Shown piece by piece: positions 1-10,562 of a stretch of 64,000 nt of DNA (position 1 is its first letter; every line of letters starts with the position of its first letter). Origin of the DNA: Choristoneura fumiferana (Eukaryota; Arthropoda; Insecta; Lepidoptera; Tortricidae). The translations under genes were made by a program, and so were the position numbers. The stretch covers positions 42,351,040-42,415,039 of the forward strand of contig NC_133472.1 in the NCBI RefSeq assembly GCF_025370935.1, given 5' to 3'. The notes below the pieces were generated by a model, which saw only the letters and a list, made by a program, of their open reading frames with translations, searched no databases and was not told the origin of the DNA.

Positions 1-42
1 AGGAATTACTCAATAAAGTAGAAATATTAGGTTAGGTTAGGT

Positions 43-184
43 ACGTACAGTCGAGTTCATAACGTTGTGAACAAAAATTTTATCAAAAATATCTGAACAC
101 GACTCTATTGTTAACGGCGTAGAGGCGTGTTCAGATACTTTTGATCAAATTTTTGCTCACAAGTTTATGAACTCGACTGTACGT
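43..184. mobile_element. Palindromic MITE, ACGTACAGTCGAGTTCAT ends
   Basis: An 18-base left end (43-60) is matched by its inverted copy at 167-184, and the arms continue inward with mismatches, giving a fold-back element of about 142 bases with no coding capacity. A degenerate relative lies at 22314-22431, which supports mobility. The superfamily is not determined. Confidence 0.75.
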
Positions 185-460
185 GTGTACGTGTGTGTGT
201 GCGTATGTGTCGTTGTATGGCGACATTTGACAACTGACAGCTGTTAATCTGACCTTTTTTTTAATCAAACAGATCAAAGCACAATACCTATTAAAGTCAC
301 CAAACGTATGGTTTGCCGAAATAAAGTTTCAATTTATTTTTCGCAAAAAAACTGAATGTGAAAAAAAAAACTATCTCAGTAGTGAGCTACATTATAAGTC
401 TACTTTCGATAAAAAATATAATATGCACCATCCTAGAAAACAAATAACCTAACCAAAAAA

Positions 461-681
461 AAGTTGGAAAACCCCCGACTTTGACACTTCAAAGTTCAAT
501 ATCTCAAAAACGGCTGAACTGATTTCGATGAAACATGTCTAAGAACCATCGCTAGAAAACCTGATTTCAAATGCAAAAAAACCGCATTCAAGTCGGTCCA
601 CTCGTTTAAGAACTACGGTGCCACAGACAGACACACATAGCGGTCAAACTTATAACACCCCTCTTTTTGCGTTGGGGGTTA
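461..681. mobile_element. Short dispersed element with AACCCCCGAC-type ends
   Basis: The left end contains AACCCCCGAC and the right end GCGTTGGGGGTT, an imperfect inverted repeat around about 200 bases of non-coding DNA. I recall similar sequence as a common lepidopteran repeat. No second copy was found in this window, so the call rests on the ends. Confidence 0.45.
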
Positions 682-1000
682 ATGAACCAAGTTCTTTAAA
701 CTACAGTTCAAGGTATAATAATAAGTATATTATCCACGTATAAATCCAAAGAATTCCAAACAGTTAGAATCGACACGGGCATCTCAACGGATACCTGCAT
801 GCCTCAGTAGGCGGGACGATTACCGTTACGCCGTCCACTGCGCTGTTAGTACTGGAATTAATCAGGTCGAGTTTGGCAACCGGCAGTGTAAGTTCCACGT
901 GACATTTGACCCGGATGGCTAGAGAAATTGGGGTTGTCTATGAAGCCTAGACGCAAGGCAACACAAGGGTACAAGTTTGACACCAATGTCAGACCCGAGC
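682..1000. other. Unassigned intergenic sequence
   Basis: No open frame of note, repeat or RNA gene was recognised here. Confidence 0.5.
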
Positions 1001-1395
1001 GTTTTCATATTATCCGATCCGATATCGGTATTGGACGGCGATACTTACCGATATCGGGGCAAGTAAAATGTATGACATATGTACCGTAAAATGGGGTTAC
1101 TTTAAAATGCAGGGGCTATGGAAAATGGTTTTTACGCCATGTCCTTATTTTTTTTGCACCTGTGGCAGTAAAATTTCCTAACTTTTTACTTCATTTGCTC
1201 AATCCAGCTATGAATCATCATCATCATCATCATTCCATTCTCGGAACAAGAGGGCTTCGGCCATAGTACAGCTCAGCTATGAATATGTGCGTTTTAATAT
1301 TTATAACCATTTAAAATCTATCAAATTTTCCCCAAAATTTCCTAAATCTTTTATACATTATCCGATACTGATATCGGATCGGATAATCTGAAAAC
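1001..1395. mobile_element. TIR element with TTATCCGATCCGATATCGG ends
   Basis: The left end (1001 on, TTATCCGATCCGATATCGG) reappears inverted near 1358-1395, giving imperfect terminal repeats of about 35 bases around a non-coding interior. A short fragment resembling the window's first SINE family (1213-1276, with a CAT-repeat tail) lies inside it. Confidence 0.6.
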
Positions 1396-1507
1396 ACTCA
1401 CAGTCTGTTTGTGGCGTCTCGGGTCTTGGATGTGTAGTGCAATATCAATTTAAGTAGGTACATATTTATCTATATAAGTATATTTATCCGTTGCCTAGTA
1501 TCCATAG

Positions 1508-1643
1508 TACAGTCAAGGGTAAACATATCGACACGGCCAAAGTTACAAAAATATGTATACACGACTTTATGCACTTAACATTAAGGCCGTGTATACATAT
1601 TTTTGCAACTTTGGCCGTGTCGATATCTTTGCCCTTGACTGTA
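1508..1643. mobile_element. Palindromic MITE, TACAGTCAAGGG ends
   Basis: TACAGTCAAGG at 1508 is mirrored by CCCTTGACTGTA ending at 1643. The arms are about 55 bases and carry a shared segment with ACACGGCCAAAGTT. It is a fold-back element without coding capacity. Confidence 0.75.
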
Positions 1644-1687
1644 CGTACAAGCTTTGCTTAGTTTGAGACTAGGTCAATATGTACCAA

Positions 1688-2461
1688 TGAGGGTTTTTCC
1701 AGAGGCAAAATATCGCTAGATGGCGTTAGTATCGTGAGATCCGTTTGACGTTTGCTCGTGATTGGTTAAAAAACTAAATTACCCAATCGCAAGCAAGCGT
1801 CACACGTCAAACGGACCTCACGATTAGGCTTGAGTCGGTCCTGAACTAAGAACTAAAAAGAATGAATTCCCATCGCGGACCGAAAAGAACTAGTTCCTCG
1901 TAAGCGATCTTAATCGGTCTCGGTTGGCTCCGGAGCTAAAACGGAGCGGGAGCTGGGAGTGAGCGAGTGAACGAGGAAACGAATAGGTAAAGAGCTGAGT
2001 GGACGGCATGGCGCGGTGCTCGGTCAATGTGAACGAGACAAATAGTATTATTTCAAAGCGTATCCTGCTCAAGTGCGAGAGAGACGCATTTATTTTACAT
2101 TGTACATTGTACGCTTTATTGATGATACCAAAGAACCATACTTAGAAACCCGGTTAAACGAAACTACGACAACATATGAATATTTGATTGTTTTTATCTG
2201 ATTACAACGTTATATTTAACATTCCGATCTTTAGCTCTCAGTTCAGTTCATGACCGATTCGTGTGTAAACTCGCTCCCTTCCCTTCCCTTTTCCCTGTTT
2301 TGGTTGGAGCCGCTCCTCGGAGCTAAAGGAACTAAAAGACCGAACTAGTTCATTTGACCGATTGACCGAGATCGGAGCGCTCCCTTTAAAGACCGAGCGG
2401 GCGCAACTCTACCCACGATACTAACGCCATCTAACGATATTTTGCTGTGTGAAAACCTTCA
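1688..2461. mobile_element. TGAGGG hairpin MITE, split by a later insertion
   Basis: The element begins TGAGGGTTTT and ends with the inverted AAAACCTTCA. It contains the family core CTAGATGGCGTTAGTATCG on the left and its inverted copy on the right. Full-length relatives lie at 56699-56865 and 61866-62035. Here the right half resumes only at 2414, because about 590 bases have been inserted at 1825. Confidence 0.75.
1825..2413. mobile_element. hAT-like non-autonomous element inserted in a MITE
   Basis: This block interrupts the surrounding hairpin element. The hexamer CACGAT flanks it on both sides (1819-1824 and 2414-2419), consistent with a target duplication of 6-8 bases. Its ends (TAGGCTTGAGTCGGTC and, inverted, TAGAGTTGCGC) are imperfectly related. 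The interior has ACTAGTTC-containing segments in both orientations. The hAT assignment is inference from duplication length and end sequence. Confidence 0.5.
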
Positions 2462-2498
2462 TTGTCTCATGATATTTATTGATTTACTTATTTATCCC

Positions 2499-2620
2499 TT
2501 GGAGTGGCAAGCGTCCGGGTCCCGGCACACCCTTGTTTGGCAGGCGACCGGCTCCCGGCACGCTGTCAAAAACCCTTGAGTGGCAAGCGACCGGCTCCCG
2601 GTCGTTGGCGGGTGACGTAT
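2499..2620 (+). repeat. Three GC-rich imperfect direct repeats
   Basis: Three copies of a motif resembling TTGAGTGGCAAGCGACCGG followed by CTCCCGG start near 2500, 2533 and 2576. They are much more GC-rich than the flanks. The block begins a 112-codon open frame (2504-2842) with no recognisable domain, so I do not call a gene. Confidence 0.5.
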
Positions 2621-2858
2621 TTCACTAACAAATATAAACTGGTAGACCTATATCTCGCTTGCTTATTCTTGCAGAATGCGTTCATAAATAGACAAGGATG
2701 GCATTTATTAACGGCCGCGACAACACTACGGAAGAAATTTCGTTCTTATCGTTTACTCAAGTTTCACTGTGTGGCCGCTGCCGTGCGCTGGTATTTTTGG
2801 AAACCTCGTATTATACTATTATTTGATATTGAAAGACTATAACCTTTTATATTATTTT

Positions 2859-2902
2859 ATTTATTTACGAAACAAAGCCCTTGCTTTGTTTCGTAAATAA
2901 AT
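2859..2902. repeat. Perfect 19-bp hairpin
   Basis: Arms 2859-2877 and 2884-2902 are exact inverted copies separated by the six-base loop CCCTTG. It could be a tiny fold-back element or an RNA hairpin. No homologous copy was seen in the window. Confidence 0.6.
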
Positions 2903-3200
2903 TAATATTTTACGAAATAAATCAGTGTTTCCTACAGGTAATTGTTTTATTTTGTAATTATAGTTATTTATACATGACTGAGAAAATTTGGTTATCAGAT
3001 ATTTGATAATGAATAATAAAGTTCACAGAAATTGAAGGTCATTCATTGTTATTTAATTAGATATGCCATTTTATGCTAAACTATCACTGTAAGGCTTATC
3101 TATAAAATTAAAGTAGTTTTTTTTTGGTGATATTTTTAATAAAATTCGCGAATTCGCGAAATTAATTCGTAGGTGTCACTGCAGTCAAGAAAGATTTTTT

Positions 3201-3307
3201 CAAAATGGCCGCGCCGCTTGACAGTAAATTTAAATATGGCGCTGCCATTCCACAGGTTATAACTAACTACCCCCGTGCTGCGCTGGCGCAGTGAACGACG
3301 CGTCAGT
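3201..3307 (+). promoter_or_regulatory. Possible TATA-less promoter with YY1/Pho-like motifs
   Basis: AAAATGGCCGC (from 3202) and ATATGGCGCTGCC (from 3234) resemble the ATGGC core bound by YY1/Pleiohomeotic proteins. An arthropod-initiator-like TCAGT lies at 3303-3307 in a locally GC-richer patch. No downstream coding exon could be attached, so this is only a motif coincidence worth testing. Confidence 0.2.
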
Positions 3308-3469
3308 TCGTTACAAAACTATTCTAATTAAAACGGTGATGAATTAACAACTTTCACCGACTTTTACTCGGCGAGGTTGTGTGATAATCTTTGTCACTGC
3401 CTGAATAAGTATATTATAAGATTTACAAGCTTTTGACATTAGCTGTTTATTATAATTTGCTATACACAT

Positions 3470-3601
3470 AAGGTAAATGTACGAGTGCTTGTCACTGTCC
3501 CAATAGTTGGCATCTTTAATCTTATGTCATTAGCAATAGAGATGGCAGCAGGGTGTCGTCTATTGGCCATTAGCTTGTCGAGCACTCAGACGCTTACCTT
3601 A
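3470..3601. mobile_element. Hairpin MITE, AAGGTAAACGTACGAGTG family
   Basis: The ends are AAGGTAAATGTACGAGTGCT and the inverted equivalent ending CTTACCTTA. The interior includes CAATAGTTGGCATC and GCAGGGTGTCGTCTATTG. Homologous copies lie at 57103-57229 and, interrupted, at 7321-7919. Confidence 0.75.
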
Positions 3602-3800
3602 CAGATACTTCGCTTTTAGGGTTCCGAAGCCAAAGGGTAAAAATGGAAACCCTATTACTAAGCCGTCGATGTCCGTCCGTCTGTCACCAGGCTGTATCTC
3701 ATGAACCGTGATAGTTAGACAGTTAAAATTTTCACAGATTATGTTATAATTGTGGCCGCTATAACTATAAATAACTACTAAAAACAGAATAAAATAAATA
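3602..3800 (+). repeat. Dispersed repeat starting TAGGGTTCCGAAGCC
   Basis: The segment with AAACCCTATTACTAAGCCG and the following CGTCCGTCTGTCACCAGG recurs almost identically at 8079-8213 and, inverted and shorter, at 51534-51615. Related but distinct GGTTCCG elements lie at 20250-20810 and 25290-25905. It is non-coding. Confidence 0.6.
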
Positions 3801-3974
3801 TTTAAGGGGCCACTTTGTTTGTCATTTTTTGCTAATGTTTAATGAATACAGTCATAAAAATAGTATTTCCAAGCCAATTGCCCTAAACGAAAAACCTATT
3901 AAGTATATTATTAAGTATAACATATAGGGTATTTGCGATTGTCATAAAAACTTGAAATTCGGTATGAAAGTAGG

Positions 3975-4095
3975 TAGTGTGTGCGCGTGTTGCAGCAGCC
4001 GCTGAGTCGCGTTGCTCCGAAGACGAAGGGCTACGGATTAGCCCGAAACATGAGCTAAACTCGATTTAAGACGTGAGTTATCCGGGTCATTATAT
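3975..4095 (-). mobile_element. Half copy of a TTTCGGGCTA hairpin element
   Basis: AGAAGGGCTA-like sequence followed by TAGCCCGAAACATG and GACGTGAGTTATCCG matches the right arm of the large hairpin at 58934-59150. The left arm is absent. Confidence 0.55.
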
Positions 4096-4395
4096 TTAAT
4101 ATGAAAGTAGCTCTTATAGCACAACTACAACCAATAAGAAAAGCCTTAAAATATAAATTTATTGTTTGTCGAAATTGAAATGACATTTTGCTTTTGTAAG
4201 TAGCTACTATTTTTGTTTGAAATAAATAAACGCACAATTGGCAAACGTTGAGACATATGTACAAAGGCGACCTTGTCCCATTCAGGGATCTCTGCCAGTC
4301 AACCTTTGGGCGAATGAAATATTCAATAGATACCTACAAATTGGTACGGAATCTTCGTTGCACGAGTTCGACTCGCACTTGACCGGTTTTTATCA

Positions 4396-4480
4396 TTTTT
4401 AATATTATAAATGCGAAAGTAAGTTTGTCTGTTTGTTGCGCATTCACGCCTTAACCACTGAACCGGCAGCGTAATTATGT
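4396..4480 (+). mobile_element. Truncated Helitron-like 5' end
   Basis: AATATTATAAATGCGAAAGT followed by GT-rich sequence and a CACTGAACCG segment matches the start of the Helitron-like elements elsewhere in the window. The 3' part is missing. Confidence 0.55.
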
Positions 4481-4934
4481 ACACATCTTTTTATAAGACA
4501 AGAAGTCAAGAATAAATAATTGGATCTTTATCCCGAAGAAATGAATTGTGTTGAACACACTCAAACTTTGCAATTATCATTACTATTGCCTTTTATCAGA
4601 GGATCGGTTCACGCATGCGCAAAGGCCGCTCTGATTTCTAAGGGAAATTGCCAAAGATAGTTTGTAGGTCATCATCGTATGAACGCGTTTATGAAGGCAC
4701 AAGGTTGTAGGTACGTAGACGACGGCATTTTAAAACTTTGCTTAAGCTAATCGTTTGATTCCTCTGTCTTCAATTTCTGATTCCTCTGGACGCAAAAACT
4801 AAAAAGTTCAGAAAAAGTAGTAACTACCAAAACAATATTTATGCTACTGAACAAATCTATACTTTCACAGGGGGTTTTTTTTTGTCAAAGGAGTAAAAAA
4901 ATATGACAGAGAAATAAGAAATAATTTTTATTAT

Positions 4935-5135
4935 TCTTTGTTGTGTATGCGAAGTTACATTTGAAATTTACCACGAGTTTAACGATGATTATGTTATCAT
5001 GAGGAATTCAAGGGTGCGTGTGAAGTTCCCAATTCGTACTTGGCCCACGAGGGAACTACAGCCCAAGCTCTCTCATTCTGAGAGGAGGCCTGTGCCCAGT
5101 AGGAACGTAATATTGGCTACGATGACGATGATTAG
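4935..5135 (+). mobile_element. SINE family A copy, 5'-truncated
   Basis: The body (TGAAATTTACCACGAG, GTGTGAAGTTCCCAATTCG, GAGAGGAGGCCTGTGCCCAG) matches the full SINE at 26890-27195 in the same orientation. The tRNA-like head is missing and the tail ends in a GATGA repeat. Confidence 0.7.
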
Positions 5136-5149
5136 AGACCGAATTATAT

Positions 5150-5255
5150 GCAACTAGCTTTGGCCCGCGGCTTCGGCCGCGTGTAATTCGGTTACAGCGC
5201 GCTGTTCCCTCGGGAACTGTACATTTTTCCGGGATAAAAAGTAGTCGTTTTTAAA
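5150..5255 (-). mobile_element. Helitron-like 3' end fragment
   Basis: ACTAGCTTTGGCCCGCGGCT is the inverted form of the 3' end (hairpin then AGCTAGT) of the elements at 6917-7130 and 16772-16990. It breaks off after the GGGATAAAAAGTAG segment. Confidence 0.6.
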
Positions 5256-5373
5256 GAAAAAAAAAATACGTATCAGTAAGTAGGTAAGTATAAGTTATTA
5301 ATAGTAACTAAAGATTAGTGCATATTCTTAGCATTTATCATGCATATAGCTTTTTATGTTGCATATATAATCT

Positions 5374-5473
5374 GGGCCCGATTGCATAACAAAGTACAAG
5401 CTAATATTATTAGCGATTTTGTATTGAAATTCACTAATACTATTAGCTTGTACTTTATTATGCAATTGGGCCC
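5374..5473. mobile_element. Palindromic MITE, GGGCCCGATTGCATAA ends
   Basis: GGGCCCGATTGCATAAC on the left is mirrored by TTATGCAATTGGGCCC on the right. Inner arms share AAGTACAAGCTAAT, giving a hairpin of about 100 bases with arms of about 40. Confidence 0.75.
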
Positions 5474-5548
5474 TGATCTCTAATATCAATATTCATCAAT
5501 GAAGTTATCTCGAATTCTGTTTGAAAATGCCTTCCCGTGGTATAAAAG

Positions 5549-5867
5549 TCATCATCATCATCATCCCAGCCTTTTTACGTCCCACTGCTGGGCACAGGCC
5601 TCCTCTCAGAATAAGAGGGCTTGGGCCATAGTTCCCACGCGGGCCCAGTGCGGATTGGGAACTTCACAGGCACCATTGAATTGCTTCGCAGGTTTCTGCA
5701 GGTTTCCTCACGATGTTTTCCTTCACCGCAAAACTCGTGGTAAATTTCAAATGTAATTCCGCACATGAATTTTGAAAAACTCGGAGGTGCGGATCGGGAT
5801 TTGAACCTACGAACTTTAAACTACGAAGAGGCGATAGGTCAAACCGCTAGGCCACCACGGCTTCCAC
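5549..5867 (-). mobile_element. SINE family A, near full length
   Basis: Reading the - strand, a tRNA-like head (complement of TAGGCCACCACGGC at the right edge, with a B-box-like segment) is followed by the body and a tail ending in ATGATGATG at the left edge. It matches 26890-27195. A 60-80-codon open frame across it is a by-product of the repeat. Confidence 0.8.
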
Positions 5868-6916
5868 GGTATAAAAGTAAACGATCTAATACATGCAAAA
5901 TGAAGCTTTTACTGTTGTATCTATATTCTATAGCGTTGATTGAACTGGCATATAATTTAAATTTACTACATAGTAGTAACGGAATAGAATTCATAGGTTA
6001 TCGAATTTAGAACCGTACGCAAACCGGTGCGGCCGCCTAACAGACCGCCTGACTCATTCCGTTAGATACCCTGCATGAATATTAAACGCAAAATATTTAA
6101 TTTTATATTTAAATTGCAAATTATGTCAAGTTCGAACGGTAACCTTAATTTGACATTGCCGTTTTGTATATAAAAGACTTCAACGCGCTTGGCTTATGCT
6201 ATGATATGAACTTACCCAAATCTACATTACGGTTTTGTACCGAAAAAAAAAACTTTTTTGTTCTAAATGAATTACTTTGTGGTGTATTTTTTTGACACTT
6301 TTAATTCCATGTTTGAGACAAACCTTTATTTTGTTTTTAACCCACTTTATAGAACTGGGACGGATAAACAATAATAACTATATTAATACCTATGCGCCTG
6401 TAAAAAGCTTAGAAAGATAATAATTAAATCTAAAAAACACTTACTACATAATATTTGCGTTACAATTATTTTTAATGCCTAATTTGGAAATGAAATTTTT
6501 TAAACACTTGGAAATTTGTGGATGTCTAGAAATATTTTCCTAGCAGTGTTTACGTTAACTTTCGTGATTTTTAATTATGACAATGTGTTTGTTAGTCAAC
6601 CAGGCTTCAATGTTTGTTATGAATTTCCCAACTGTCCTGAGCTTTTATTTCCTGGGTTTTTAATAAAAAAATCTCATTTGGTACTCAAGTTACCACTGCG
6701 TTGCGTAAAAATAACTGCTGAACTACGTGGATTACAATTTTTTTTTACTTTTAATTTATAAAAATAATTTACAATATTACAAAACATAGAATTCTCGGCT
6801 CGGTCTGTAGAAATGTAGTAAAGAAACAAACGATAAAAATAAACGAAACGTAACGAAACGAGGATACAAAAACGCTTTCATAAAATTTATCTTATTTTGA
6901 ATCCAAAACGAATCCA
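5868..6916. other. Unassigned AT-rich intergenic sequence
   Basis: Contains only short open frames without recognisable motifs. No repeat family shared with the rest of the window was noticed. Confidence 0.5.
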
Positions 6917-7130
6917 TACGAATATTATAAATGCGAAAGTGTGTGTTTGTGTGTTTGTCCGTCTTTCACGTCGAAACGGAGCGACGGATTGACGTGATTT
7001 TTGGCATAGAGATAGTTTATGGGTCAGAGAGTGACAAAGGCTACTTTTGTCCCGGAAAAATGAACAGTTCCTTCGGGAACTGCGCGCGATAACCAATTCC
7101 ACGCGGGCGAAGCCGCGGGCAGAAGCTAGT
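6917..7130 (+). mobile_element. Helitron-like non-autonomous element
   Basis: It starts near AATATTATAAATGCGAAAGT, contains ACGTCGAAACGGAGCGACGG, and ends with the small hairpin GCGGGCGAAGCCGC followed by AGAAGCTAGT. A hairpin shortly before CTAG with T after it is the classical Helitron 3' end. No replicase/helicase is encoded. Close relatives lie at 16772-16990, 23397-23573 and 39748-39953. Confidence 0.65.
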
Positions 7131-7320
7131 TGAGTAAATAAGAATGCTCCAAGCTGTATAAACAAACAACCGTTTAGTCAGTAAAAGGGAAACATTCTAC
7201 GAAAGTGAATCGCAAGTTTGTAAAGTAACCAAATAAGTTAAGTGAAAGTAGCGTGTTCTCCCTTGTCACGACATGAGCTTGCCCAAATTAGACGCAAGTT
7301 TTATTGTAACGAGAAATGCT

Positions 7321-7919
7321 AAGGTAACGTACGAGCGCTCGTCACTGCCCCAATAGTTGGCATCTTTAATCTTACGTCATTAGGAGGGTGGATCAACTAG
7401 GGGAGACTGAGGAGAATTGTGACAGAGGAGAGTAGTGACAAAGTTGTTTTTTCGGAACTTATTAACTGCTAGCGAGTTCGCAATAGCGCGCGTTTTTTAG
7501 TTCAAGTCTCGAACTATCAAACGCGTGCTGTTGCAAGCTCGATATCAGTTAATAAGTTACCAAAAATCGACGTTCTCAATGCTCTCCTCTGTCACAACTC
7601 TCCTCGGTTTCCCCTATTCCTTGTTGTTATTCTATCCCGTCAGTGAGTGGCAAAAGTACTACAGTTTAATAGAAGAAATGTTGTCTCACATTATACTAAC
7701 ATGCTTAATACATGACCAATTATAGAAGGGTCTTAAAACCACCACAAAAATGCATGTTTGGCAAATTTTGATCCTACAAACTTACGGTTTAAGGAGTGAC
7801 TCAGGAGACTGTAACTATAGCAACGAGTGACAAGAAAAAGTTGATCGACCCCGGAGTAGATGACAGCAGGGTGTCGTCTATTGGGTAATAGCGTGATGAG
7901 CACTGGGACGTTTACCTTT
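7321..7919. mobile_element. AAGGTAAACGTACGAG MITE, split
   Basis: The left half (7321-7386) and right half (7857-7919) together make one copy of the element seen intact at 3470-3601. The gap holds a separate insertion flanked by a short duplication. Confidence 0.7.
7387..7852. mobile_element. TIR element GGTGGATCAACT inserted in a MITE
   Basis: It begins GGTGGATCAACT and ends with AGTTGATCGACCCC, an imperfect inverted pair. GGAG occurs on both flanks (7383-7386 and 7853-7856), a possible 4-base target duplication. The left half contains a fold-back with GGAGACTGAGGAGAATTGTG inverted near 7580-7617. Confidence 0.6.
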
Positions 7920-8054
7920 ATTACACACATCATAAAAAATGGGATACTCATCATTATAACTAGACAAATGGGTCAGTCGAAAGTTTCAACCGTCTCATTT
8001 TTGTGGACTTTCTTCTGTGAAAATGGCCGAAGATTCTTATACAGTTTTTGAGTT

Positions 8055-8500
8055 CATCATCATCCCAGCCTATATACGTCCGAAGCAAAGGGTAAAAATG
8101 GAAACCCTATTACTAAGCCGTCGATGTCCGTCCGTCTGTCACCAGGCTGTATCTCATGAACCGTGATAATTAGACAGTTAAAATTTTCACAGATTATGTT
8201 ATAAATGTGGCCGCTATCATCATCATCATCCCAGCCTATATACGTCCCACTGCTGGGCACAGGCCTCTCAGAACAAGAGGGCTTGGGCCATAGTTCCCAC
8301 GCGGGCCCAGTGCGGATTGGGAACTTCACACGCACCATTGAATTGCTTCGCAGGTTTGTGCAGGTTTCCTCACGATGTTTTCCTTCACCGCCAAGCTCGT
8401 GGTAAATTTCAAATGTAATTCCGCACATGAATTTCGAAAAACTCAGAGGTGCGAGCCGGGGATTGAACCCACGACCCTCTGTTTGAGAGTCGTGGGTTTT
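8055..8500 (-). mobile_element. SINE family A with duplicated tail around another repeat
   Basis: A nearly complete SINE A (8214-8500) is preceded by a 135-base piece of the GGTTCCG-type repeat (8079-8213). Left of that is a second copy of the SINE tail (8055-8078, CATCCCAGCCTATATACGTC). The direct repeat around the inner piece suggests a target duplication or template switch. The tRNA-like head reads from the right on the - strand. Confidence 0.6.
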
Positions 8501-9269
8501 TGAGTTATCTGGTAGAAATACAGGAGCTCCAACTGAACTGTACTCTCTGAACTCTGAACTCGAATTCGTAAAAAAATAACCAGAAAAATGAGGTTTGAGT
8601 CTCTCGAATAATTGATGTTTTGACTCATTAGTAATACTAATACGAGTAGGTATGCCTATATTGAAATGTTCAAAATTGTTTACTGATAAAAAATATCCCT
8701 AGAGACTTTTGATGAGTGTATTGTTATTACTGGTACCCACCCGCAAACGTAAATCAAATCCAGCAGTTGAATAGAAATTCCGGTGTTATTAATGTTAACC
8801 AATGGCCAAGCCATGGGTATTCCCAAATTTGTCGCTCCATAAAGAAGTAGATATGGGGACCGAAGGAGCTGGCAGCTACCTCGGATAAAGAATTGGCTTA
8901 GCCACGGCTTAGCTATTCAAAGAGAGCGCTGCTAGCATGTTAGGTACCTTGCCTTAGGGGACTTCTTTCAATAATTTGTTTCAGTTTTATGCATTTTAAG
9001 TTTAGAATAGTGGTATGTCAATAGATATACTACCTACTTTAATTGTTAATAACTGTTTTTTGTTTACGCGTATAAAAAGACGAAAATTTTATGATTAAAA
9101 TTCGGGTTTTATTCCGCGTACCTTGGTTTTAGCGAAGCTCGATATTTCGCGCCATGATCACGAGAACAAAACCTGAATTTAAGTCTTAAAATTAGTAATG
9201 ACCGCAATAGTCTAAAACATTTTGTTCAAAAGACTTAAACATCGTGCAAAGTCACACCTGCCACCTCTA
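8501..9269. other. Unassigned intergenic sequence
   Basis: I recognised no coding frame, RNA gene or repeat here. Confidence 0.5.
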
Positions 9270-9440
9270 TTCAAATTCAAATTCAAACCATTTATTCAGT
9301 AAATAGGCCGCAATGGGCACTTTTACACGTTTTTTAAACTACCAGCGCTTTTGGAAACACCATCATTGCCAAGAAGAATGCGCCGCAAGAAACTTGGCAG
9401 AAAGTCATTTTTTCAAAAATCTAGTCTATTGACGTATTAT
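9270..9440 (-). mobile_element. LINE 3' end, inverted
   Basis: Starts with a (TTCAAA)-like repeat, then TTTATTCAGTAAATAGGCCG, and includes AATGCGCCGCAAGAAACTTG. The same 3' segment occurs as a forward copy at 11195-11442 and again at 48120-48335. The direction follows from the AATAAA-plus-hexamer tail of the forward copy. Confidence 0.6.
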
Positions 9441-10137
9441 GGGTATCAAGTACAAGTATGAAGTACGGTACTTGTACGGTCAAAAATACATCCAGCAAAA
9501 GAAACTGGCATTAAAAATGTTTTTTTAACGAACCATCTCGCTCCCGCATAAAGTCTGCTATTTACATTTTTGATTTCCTTTTGAAATCGAGGCGTAATCC
9601 GACAAAGTTAACCAGTGCAACGGCCAAAATTGGAAACTCAAATCTACTAGTAAATTTTTCCTATACCGTGAGACACTAGCGCCATCGCCAGCGGTAAAAT
9701 AAAGTTGGTATCCGAGGCGTCTCGTCTGGACACAAAAAATGCATTCCTAAGGGAATTTAGGGCGCATCCCATGAAATTATCCAAAAAAATTAGGCATGCA
9801 GTTAAGCATGGAAATAATCGGCCGCGTGTTGAAGACTCGTGCTGCGGGTTCTGTAATTCAAAAGCAAGCTAAAACAACTTTTTCTACAGTAGGTATAGTC
9901 CAGGAAACATTAATTGACCATCTGTAAGCTTCACTACGTACAGTCGTACCATTTGATTCCTGATATCGTAGAACGTTCTCACAGTAAGTGTCATAATGAA
10001 TTCCCTTGTCAACCAAAGCGAGTCACTATGACTTTTTGACCGACTTCAAAAAAGGAGGAGGTTATCAATTCGGTAGTATTTTTTTTTCTACGAAAATGTT
10101 CCACAGTACGTAATAAGTTACCAATTTATTAAGATTG

Positions 10138-10440
10138 GTTTTTTTGGAATCTTTTTGTATTTTTTATTTCAATTCCAAATTTTTACTTTTACGGTCATCC
10201 TGTAAAACCGAAATTGAAAAAACCACCATCAGTGGTGTAGCGGTATAGCACGCGGTACGGATTACCGAGGACCTGGGTCCGATTCCCAGTGATGGTCTTA
10301 TTTTTCTGTTTGACCATCAGTGGTGTAGCGTTATAGCACGCGGTACGGATTACCAAGGACCTGGGTTCGATTCCCAGTGATGATCTTATTTTTCTGTTTT
10401 TTCTGTGCATCTATATTTCAGTTTGTATTTTCAATTTTAC
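10138..10440 (+). mobile_element. Rearranged SINE family B with two tRNA-like heads
   Basis: Two tandem tRNA-related heads (about 10210-10300 and 10315-10390) each carry an A-box-like GGTGTAGCGGTATAGCACG and a B-box-like GGTTCGATTCCCAG. The second continues into the family tail (TTTCTGTGCATCTATATTTC). Left of the first head lies the family 3' tail in inverted orientation (10138-10195). Regular copies lie at 38505-38700 and 42263-42425. These are retroposons, not tRNA genes. Confidence 0.65.
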
Positions 10441-10562
10441 CAATTTATATTTCGTGAACTATAACTTAATGGTACACTGGAAGGGAGTCCTAAAAAGGGT
10501 TCCTTTCTTTCTCCTTTTGAATACGAAACCCTAAAAGTGTGGTCACGATATTCCTTTTGGGC

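Noticed and set aside
2504..2842. 112-codon open frame on the + strand
   Set aside because: It starts in three GC-rich repeats and continues in AT-rich sequence. No motif, splice context or family was recognised.
2859..2902. Rho-independent terminator
   Set aside because: The context is eukaryotic and hairpins of this kind are common here as fold-back repeats.
10210..10390. Two tRNA genes
   Set aside because: A- and B-box-like motifs are present but the segments continue into a SINE tail shared with 38505 and 42263, and no acceptor stem closes.
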